Source: Antilocapra americana (taxonomy: Eukaryota > Chordata > Mammalia > Artiodactyla > Antilocapridae). Taken from it: a stretch of DNA of 64,000 nt. Below are positions 56,866 to 64,000 of this stretch, one piece after another (position 1 is the stretch's first letter; the number at the start of each line of letters is the position of its first letter). The stretch lies in assembly GCA_007570785.1 (NCBI GenBank), contig ML664664.1, forward strand, positions 576,358 through 640,357, written 5' to 3'. The notes beneath the pieces are model-generated. The model had not been told where the DNA came from and searched no databases. It saw only the letters and a list, made by a program, of their open reading frames with translations. A program made the translations under genes and the position numbers.

Positions 56866-57644
56866 GAGGATATATAGTGATGATTACTATAATGTTTACA
56901 GATTGCTGCCTCTGTAATGGTTTTGGATCTGTCTAGAGCGACACTTTCATGCTAGGAGGTAGCTGAAGTATCTAGAGGAACAGAATTCTGGACTTAATGG
57001 AACCTATATAATAGGCTATATGAAATGTTTTATGTCCGCTTGATAATGAAGGTTTGATTACTCTATGTCTGTTTATATGGCAGCATTTGTTCTAAGACTT
57101 AAGTTATCCTGACAGAAAAGTTTAAAAGGAAGCAATTATTCTTCTCCAACTTTTGGGCAGCACTCTCTGTCAAAAATAAACTAAGGGTTGGGCAAAAACC
57201 AAATTGGTCTCAGTCAGATTGCAGTGGGTGCTGGGGATGTAATCTGTTACCCACCCAACCACAAGCTGTTTTGTCCCTATTCATATACAGATAGCCATGA
57301 TTTTAGGACACTAAATTCTGGATAAAGACTTAATTACCATATTCATCAAAGGGTAGATACATTAGATAAATAATTTATCTCTAACAGGAAAGCAATACTG
57401 TCCTAGGGTAGAGAAATATTTATTGGATATAGTCACCAACCACAGGAGGGCAAACATGTCCCTATCTTTTTGCCTCTGTAACTGAACAAAATTTTGAACT
57501 TGATCTTTCATTTCAACTCAGTGGTAGAAAATGTAATCTTTCAAAGTCAAGGTACATTCAGTTAATTTCTTGTTTTCCCTTTCCTTCTATTTCTTCTGAA
57601 GTGATCTGTATTCCGGGGGATTTATGAAAAAGTTGGCATTTGGG
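56866..57644. other. Unassigned sequence
   Basis: No feature recognised. Confidence 0.4.
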
Positions 57645-57685
57645 ATGGATGAATAGATGGATGGATAGATAGGTAGGTAGATAAT
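57645..57685. repeat. (GATG/GATA/GTAG)n microsatellite
   Basis: About ten tetranucleotide units of the GAT-A/G and TAGG type. Confidence 0.85.
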
Positions 57686-58559
57686 GTATAACAATATTAG
57701 AATTAAGAACCCATGCTAGCTTTGGCTGAGATTTATAATCTTAATCAATTTTAATGACTGACATCTATCAACTACCTCTGTGGCTCAAATGCCTGTATTT
57801 TCAAATGCCCATTTTACTGCAAGCTAATATGTGCTTTCATTTTCCTGTCATTTTGAGGGTTCAAAGTCTCCAGGCCATTCTTACTTGTTTTCATATCCCT
57901 CTGAAGGGAAGATACCATTTCAGATGCTCTCTGATCTACTACATTGAGGACATGCACTTCCAACACGCTACTCTAGATTTCAGATGGACTTGGAGTGGCT
58001 TTGTGACGTCTCCAGGGTCCTTTCACTAACCCCTCTTTATGTTTGGGTCCCATTAACTCTGTCTAGATTTCTCACATGCACCAAACCCTGATAAATAACC
58101 CTGGAATATTTAATCCATAATTTAACTTCCTTGATCAGCTCTGATAAATGCATGGGTTCTTTATCTGCCCATAGGCAGGAAACTGTTCTCACATCCTCAT
58201 ACAGTCTTTTGAGTTAAATGCATATTTAACTCTAGGTCTGCTTACTTCCAGGTTGAGTTTCCTGGCATTCCAAAATGTCAGGTTTTCACAACTTGTGGGT
58301 TTACAAAATCTACTCAGAAACTTACTCAACTTCTTCAATTGCCAGAGGAGCTAGTCTTTTCCTGACTCATGGAATACTGGCAACCCAACTGGGTGGCATG
58401 CTGAAGATTGTTAAAAATAACAGAAAAAGAAAAACCTTGGTTATTGTCAAAATATTGCCTTCTGCCATATCTGTAACAAAGACTTGTGCCTCTGAATGAC
58501 TGGGATAGAAATCAGTAACAATTTATCAGAATATCTGCATTAGCTTGTGTTTGAAGTGA
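57686..58559. other. Unassigned sequence
   Basis: A 91-codon plus frame at 57754-58029 has no recognisable domain. Confidence 0.4.
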
Positions 58560-58650
58560 CTTCTAATAAGAAAACCAAAGCTCTGATATATTAAGTGACA
58601 TGTCTGAGATCACAGTGCTAATTAATAGCAACACTAGGAATAGAAATGTG
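58560..58650 (+). repeat. MIR SINE 3' remnant
   Basis: 'aaaaccaaagctctgatata', 'ttaagtgacatgtctgagat' and 'cacagtgctaattaatagca' follow the MIR second half. Confidence 0.6.
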
Positions 58651-59061
58651 CAATGTTTTCCTGTTGCTGGAAGCTCTAAACTTGGACAGGAGTAACAGAA
58701 AGAGGCTTCTAGCTGTAAAACAAACCCCCCAAAACAGAAACTTCAATTAAATAGGAGACCAAAAGGGAACTCTCATGCCCTAAGAGAACTGTACAGTCTG
58801 ACAGGTAGAAAGAAAAAGATGTTTTTTCTTGGCAAAGACTCAGCCAATGAAAAGCCCTGGATATTTGTTGACTGTGGCTCTCCCAACTTCCTTCCTCCCT
58901 CTACAAAAGCATCACCTTTCCTTGCCGTGTGGACACTTGAACAAGGCTCACTATGGATGTAGGCCCCAAACTGCAGTTCTGTGCTGATCCTGAATAAATT
59001 CATCTTCACTGGAGAAAGATTTGGCAGTCTACTTGCTTTAGGTCAATGCAGCTAGCTCAGT
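58651..59061. other. Unassigned sequence
   Basis: No repeat or coding feature recognised. Confidence 0.4.
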
Positions 59062-59215
59062 ATCAATGATTCACAAACACGGCTTGTATTAGAATCAACC
59101 GCAGAGCTTTGGCAAAATACATGCAACTCTTTTAGAGCAAGCATGCAGGCTAGGCCTGGGTTAGGTTCTATGCCTCTGTATTTAAAAGCAAACTCCACAG
59201 ATAATTTCCATGCTT
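59062..59215 (+). repeat. MER5-like DNA transposon remnant
   Basis: 'tgattcacaaacacggcttg', 'tattagaatcaaccgcagag', 'gcaggctaggcctgggttag' and 'atttaaaagcaaactccaca' are in MER5 order. The left edge is clear, the right edge is worn. Confidence 0.65.
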
Positions 59216-59324
59216 TGTAAACGAAACAAAGCTGAAGAGCATGTGTAATATGCATCCAATCAGCTTCAAATATTACCTTCACTGGACATTCCTTCCAGGA
59301 GCTTTTTCCTGGTCTCTTCCAGCT

Positions 59325-60523
59325 CCTAAAGCTACATGTAAAAGAATGAAATTAGAACACTCTTTAACACCATACACAGAAAGAAACTCAAAATGGATTA
59401 AGGACTTAAATGTAAAACCAGATACTCTAAAACTTCTAGAGGAAAACACAGGCAAAACACTCTTTGACATAAGTTGCAGCAATATATTTTTGGATCCATT
59501 TCTTGGTGTAATGGAAATAAATAAAAAAACGAATGGAACCTAATTAAACTTAAAAGCTTTTGCACAGTAAAGGAAAACAAAACGAAAAGACAATCTACAG
59601 ACTACGAGAAAATATTTGTAAATGATGCTACCAACAAGGGATTAATTTCTAAAATATGCAAAACAGCTCATACAGGTTAATATCAAAAAACAAACAAACC
59701 AATCAAAAAATAAGCAGAAGATCTAAACAGACATATCTCCGAAGAAGACATACAGATAGCCAACAGGCACATCAAATGATGCTATATATTTCTGATTATT
59801 GGAGAAATACAGATGAAAACAACAATGATGTATCACTTCACACCAGTCAGAATGGCTATCATTAAAAAGTCTACAAATAATAAATGCTGGAGAGGGTGTG
59901 GAGAAAAGGGAACCCTCCTACAACTGTTGGTGGGAATGTAAACTGGTACAGCCACTATGGAGAATAGTAGGGAGGTTTCTTAAAACAGAGCTGTCATATG
60001 ATCCTGCAATCCCACTCCCAGGCATAAACTAATTCAAAAAGATATAGATATATATACTTCAATGTCTACAGCAGCACTATTTATAATAGCCAAGACATGG
60101 AAGCAATCTAAATGTCCACTGTCAGATGAATGGATTAACCATACACACACACATACACATACATAATGGAATATTACTCAGCCATAAGAATGAAATCATG
60201 CCACCTGCATCAACATGGATAAACCTAGAGATTATTATACTGAGTGAAGTAAGCCATACAAAGACAAATACCATATTATACGATGGTATATACAGTATTA
60301 TATACCACTTATATGTGGAATGTTAATAAATGATACAAATGAACTTTTTTTCAAAACAGAAGGAGACTCACAGATTTAGAAAACAAACTTATGGTTACCA
60401 AAGGGGATGTATGGGGTGAGGTGGGGGAAGGGGCAGGGAGATGCTTTAGGAGTTTGGGATTAACATATATACACTACCATACATAAAATAGGTAAACAAC
60501 AAAGACTCACTGTATAGCACAGA
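59325..60523 (+). mobile_element. L1 ORF2 3' part, left piece, split by SINE nest
   Basis: Begins in ORF2 at the CKRMKLEHSLTPYTERNSKW block (frame at 59241-59543). It continues through 'tgttggtgggaatgtaaact' and 'cagcactatttataatagcc' into the 3' UTR ('ggattaacatatatacac'), stopping at the duplicated GTATAGCACAGA. Frameshifts and stops throughout. Confidence 0.92.
60512..60523. repeat. TSD of the Bov-A2 insertion in L1 (left)
   Basis: GTATAGCACAGA, a normal part of the L1 3' UTR, recurs exactly at 61113-61124 where L1 resumes. Confidence 0.9.
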
Positions 60524-61112
60524 AAGTGAAAGTCGCTCAGTCATGTCCAACTCTTTGCAACCCCATGGACTGTATGCTGCTGCTGCTAAGTCGCTTCAGT
60601 CGTGTCCAACTCTGCGCGACCCCACAGATGGCAGCCCACCAGGCTCCTCCATACCTGGGATACTCTAGGCAAGAACACTGGAGTGGGTTGCCATTTCCTT
60701 CTCCAACACATGCATGTATGCTAAGTCATTTCAGTCATGTCCAACTCTATGTGGCCCTATGGACAGCAGCCCACCAGGCTCCTCTGTCCACAGGATTCTC
60801 TAGGCAAGAATACTGGAGTGGGTTGCCATTTCCTTCTCCATATGGACTGTATAGTCTATGGAATTCTCTGGGCCAGAATACTGGAGTGGGTAGCCTTTCC
60901 CTTCTCCAGGGGATCTTCCCAACCCAGGGATCAAACCCAGGTCTCCCGCATTGCAGGCAGATTCTTTACCAGCTGAGCCACAAGGCAAGCCCAAGAATAC
61001 TGGCGTGGGTAGCCTATCCCCTCTCCAGCTGATCTAGCCGACCCAGGAATTGAACCAGGGTCTCCTGCATTGTGGGAGGATTCTTTACCAACTGAGCTAT
61101 CAGGGAAGCCCC
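60524..61112 (-). mobile_element. Bov-A2 SINE, itself split by a SINE dimer
   Basis: Outer element: 60524-60575 and 60842-61112. Minus-oriented Bov-A2 with two Bov-A units, linker 'agaatactggcgtgggtagc' near 60994, closing 'atcagggaagcccc'. The first about 50 bases are separated from the rest by the inner insertion. ATGGACTGTAT at 60565-60575 recurs at 60842-60852. Confidence 0.9.
60576..60841 (-). mobile_element. Dimeric Bov-tA-type SINE inside Bov-A2
   Basis: Two related tail units in tandem. The first follows the short CTG repeat: 'gctgctgctgctaagtcgct' to 'ccatttccttctcca' at 60706. The second runs from 'acacatgcatgtatgctaag' to 'ccatttccttctcca' at 60840. Both lack a tRNA-like head. The same architecture in the opposite orientation occurs at 1946-2120. 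Confidence 0.87.
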
Positions 61113-61124
61113 GTATAGCACAGA

Positions 61125-61290
61125 GAACTATCCTTAAAATCTTGTAATAGCCTATAATGGAAAAGAATCTGAAAAAAAAACCTGTATGTGAATATTAATA
61201 CATATATAAATATATATACATATAACCAAATCACTTTACTGTCCACTCGAAATTAACACAACATAGTGTATTAACTACACTGCAATTTTA
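61125..61290 (+). mobile_element. L1 3' UTR, right piece
   Basis: Continues the L1 after the SINE nest: 'cttgtaatagcctataatgg', 'aaaagaatctgaaaaaaaaa', 'aaattaacacaacatagtgt', 'ctacactgcaattttacaaa', ending in an A-rich stretch. Confidence 0.9.
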
Positions 61291-61357
61291 CAAAAGAAAA
61301 AAAAGATCGAATGGGAGGCAACATAGGTAGACATCAGGTCTGATGTAGGCACAGCTT

Positions 61358-61445
61358 GAGGCAGTGGTTTTAACACTTTTGTGTGCTTCAGGATCATCTA
61401 AGATGCTTGTTAAACATGCACTTAGCAGGTGCCACTTCCAAGATG
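61358..61445 (+). repeat. MER5A-like DNA transposon 5' part
   Basis: 'gcagtggttttaacactttt', 'gtgtgcttcaggatcatcta', 'gatgcttgttaaacatgcac' and 'gcaggtgccacttcc' match the start of MER5A. The other end is lost. Confidence 0.75.
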
Positions 61446-62876
61446 ACTGAATTGCTTTATGGACACTTGATAATGGGTAATTAATAAACGAGTATATGCT
61501 AGAATCTTATCTGAAGACTGCTTTTATATAACCTGGAAGTGAGCCTTTGGGGGCTAGTCACTCTTATCCATTTCAAATCTTTTGGCTGTTCTGTATCTAT
61601 CACAAAGAATGCGCATGACCAAGTTGGTCAGGTTTAGGTAAGCACTTATTTACCCAAGTGTTTGTTTCCAGTACTTGAAACAGCCTTCCTCTGGAGGCAG
61701 CACACAGTCTGGTTTCTGGTCCTGGCTTTGGAATATAGTCTGGCAGTGAGTAGGAAGTGAGCCTTACTTGTCTTTTGGGTTTTGGCATCATGTAGATACA
61801 AAGCCCAAAGTATTTCTGAGCCTGCTCAGAGAAATACCAACACTTCCACATCTACAAAACGAGCTGTGATCCATACTTCCTAAGTGCTGAGTTTGAAAGG
61901 ACTGAATTTGCTGACTGATAACTGCCTGTTTGGAGAACAGAACATACCTGCCAAGCACAATCTGCCATTCAATAATTTTCGGGGAACACAGATGGCAGGA
62001 GTATTTGGACCTTTACAGCTCTGGTGACCGAGAGAATTTGTTTGTAGTTTAATTACTTTGAAGGTAAAACAGAGGACAGATGTAGCACGCTAGGTCCATC
62101 CACAGGATGAGCCTAGGTATTGGCCCAAACCATCCTTCCTTGGCTCCTTGCATGAATCCCTGGGGATGTGGAGATAAGATTCCAGAAATCTGTGTTGGTG
62201 AGGTCTGCAGCCTGCACTGCCAGACAAGGCTGGTGAGAACCACTAGGAGAAACACCCCTGTCAGGATAATTATTAGGGCAGGCTGCTCACCAATAGATTG
62301 ACATCCGGCTAAAGGAACACATGAGAGAATAGGCCGGGGTGGGGAATGGGAGGAACTGTCAGAGAAATAAAGCAGAAAAAGTACTCGAAAATGAAATTGC
62401 AAAATTAAAGGTGATTCTGGATTAAAGGAAATTCTACTTTGGCCAGCAACAGCCTACCTCCTGATCGACTTTGCTGTCTGCTCGAGATCCAGAGATGCCT
62501 AAAGATAAAGGAGAAGTCGGAAAACATAAGAGAAGTGAAAGCTGAAAGGTATGAAAAGCAAACAAAACAAAACAAAAAATACTTTCTAGTGGAAAAAATG
62601 TCATCCCCTTTGTGACAGGTTTTATTCACAGAAGTGACAGCGACATAATTGTCTTGTTTACATATTTACCCCTCACTGCACTCTGCAAGCTTTGAATGGA
62701 GGCAGCATGTGGTATTTATTGTGGAATTTCTGGCACAAGGCATAATGTTTACAAATGGTAGATGTTTGTCGAATGAATGAACATAGTGAAAATGTTTCTG
62801 TTTAAGTGGAAGGGTGGAGAACAGCAGAAGATGAGATATGGGCACATGTGATAAGACTCATATTTTAGAGATTGCC
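61446..62876. other. Unassigned sequence
   Basis: No named repeat. A 117-codon minus frame at 62049-62402 includes a hydrophobic stretch but no recognisable domain. Confidence 0.4.
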
Positions 62877-63004
62877 TCCCTTTGTTCCCTTATTGTTTCT
62901 TTCCTCTGTCCCTTATCATTCCTTTCCTTCCCTTTCCACATTTCTTTCGGTCCCTGCTCACTCATTTCTTTCCTTCCCTCCTTCCTCCCTCCTTCTCTCC
63001 CTTC
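62877..63004. repeat. Polypyrimidine (TTCC/CCTT) low-complexity tract
   Basis: Long run of TTCC, CCTC and TTCT units, densest at 62967-63004. Confidence 0.85.
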
Positions 63005-63120
63005 TGAAATTGAGGGAACTGAGGCTAAATAGGGCTAGTTGACATTTCCAACCTCCTCCATGAAGGTGATGATAGAGCTGGGGCAAAGATAATTCCTCTT
63101 ATCACCCAAGCCAGGTCTCT
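63005..63120 (+). repeat. MIR SINE remnant
   Basis: 'gagggaactgaggctaaata' then 'gatagagctggggcaaagat' and 'caagccaggtct' are in the order of the MIR second half. Confidence 0.5.
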
Positions 63121-64000
63121 TGTCTCCACATCACACACACTCCCTCTCGTTTAGATTTATGTACAATTGAAGAGAGCCAAGCTGTCACCATGATACTGAA
63201 TGAAGCTCCTAATTACTCTCTCTGCACTGCTCTGAAATTATGACATCTACAGAAATTAGTGGCACTTCACACTCTGCTGTATTTCAGGCGTAGGAAATGC
63301 ATGGCAGTAATGGCCATTAAGAGGACAGACATGAGTGATAGGAAACAAATTTTGTTAATACGTATGTGTCAAAAAGTACAATACGTGTAGATGATCTACA
63401 CAATAAATGTTTTCTAAAGCTGACTGCTCTGAATTTCAATTACTATCATGAGCTTTGTCACACTTCAGCTGTATCCTCACAACATCCAAATTAAATGAAA
63501 ATATGAAAAATCTGCCAGTTCATATTTGTTTGAGTATACCATTCCATAAATGTGCATGTTGTTTTTCTAGATAAATCCATCTGTTATTCTGGTATTGTGC
63601 AGACATATTCACAATTCTAATTTTATTTTTGTATTGCTTCTGAATATTTCAAGGGGCAGAAGACTTGAATTCTCTTAGCCTCTCAGTAACCTGGAAACAA
63701 GTAGTAACTTAGTCATAGTTTTATTCACTAACATGAAAACTAGTAAAAGACTCCCTTCCATGATTTCATGGAGTAATCCTCCATGAAACACATTAAATGG
63801 CATTCAATGCATAGAGAAAGTTTTCCAATTGCCAGCAAAACACATCACTCATTTTATTTTTTAAGGGGAGTGAAATGGTGATAGTTACCGACAGCATAGG
63901 AAGTACTATGAGGAATCAACCAACTTTACTTGCCCTCATGCATATTCTTACTTTTCCCCAGAACTAATGAGCCCTGATTCAGCTCAGCAGAATCACTGCG
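63121..64000. other. Unassigned AT-rich sequence
   Basis: No feature recognised up to the window end. Confidence 0.4.

Noticed and set aside
62100..62260. Another MER5-type element ending in 'ggtgagaaccact'
   Set aside because: Only the last dozen bases and one internal phrase fit; not enough to call.

Overview
This window is mammalian nuclear DNA from a ruminant, very probably a bovid. The evidence is the dense mix of lineage-specific repeats: Bov-tA and Bov-A2 SINEs (tRNA-Glu-type head plus BovB-derived tail), BovB LINEs of the RTE clade, CHR-type cetartiodactyl SINEs and ruminant L1. Species cannot be fixed from these alone. I found no host protein-coding exon, tRNA gene, rRNA gene, CRISPR array, operon or bacterial or plasmid feature. 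The long open frames all lie in retrotransposons, or are chance frames.

Layout. 0-5 kb: a MaLR-like LTR, a U6 snRNA/L1 chimeric retrocopy with a 10-bp target-site duplication (TSD), old L2 and MER5 pieces, a second old LTR-like repeat and several SINEs. 5-19 kb: an endogenous retrovirus (ERV) graveyard. It holds two related ERV 3' ends about 10 kb apart (7.0-8.0 and 17.1-18.07 kb), two solo LTRs with perfect 4-bp TSDs (12102-12497 and 14089-14501), two further LTRs, and a BovB copy carrying an inserted SINE. 19-30 kb: old L1, MIR and SINE pieces in AT-rich DNA. 30-32 kb: an isolated L1 5'-UTR without its ORFs. 33-49 kb: a BovB-rich stretch with five large copies, one inserted in an L1 and bounded by an 8-bp TSD. 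51.7-54.6 kb: a young L1 3' end with an intact 378-codon ORF2 remnant, joined through microhomology to a BovB with a 292-codon reverse-transcriptase frame. 54.6-61.3 kb: two old L1 copies, the second holding a three-level nest (L1, then Bov-A2, then a SINE dimer) resolved by two TSDs. 61.4-64 kb: mostly unassigned, with DNA-transposon, MIR and simple-sequence remnants.

How the parts relate. The common thread is target-primed reverse transcription by L1 and BovB, and SINEs moved in trans. The most informative objects are junctions: the U6-L1 fusion, the BovB-L1 fusion, a CHR-head/BovB fusion, a possible inverted-L1/SINE composite, and TSDs that order insertions in time. I did not find an undescribed functional system; the window reads as intergenic or intronic repeat-rich DNA. 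Subfamily names rest on recognised consensus features, not on a database search, and most repeat edges are accurate only to about 10-30 bases unless a TSD fixes them.
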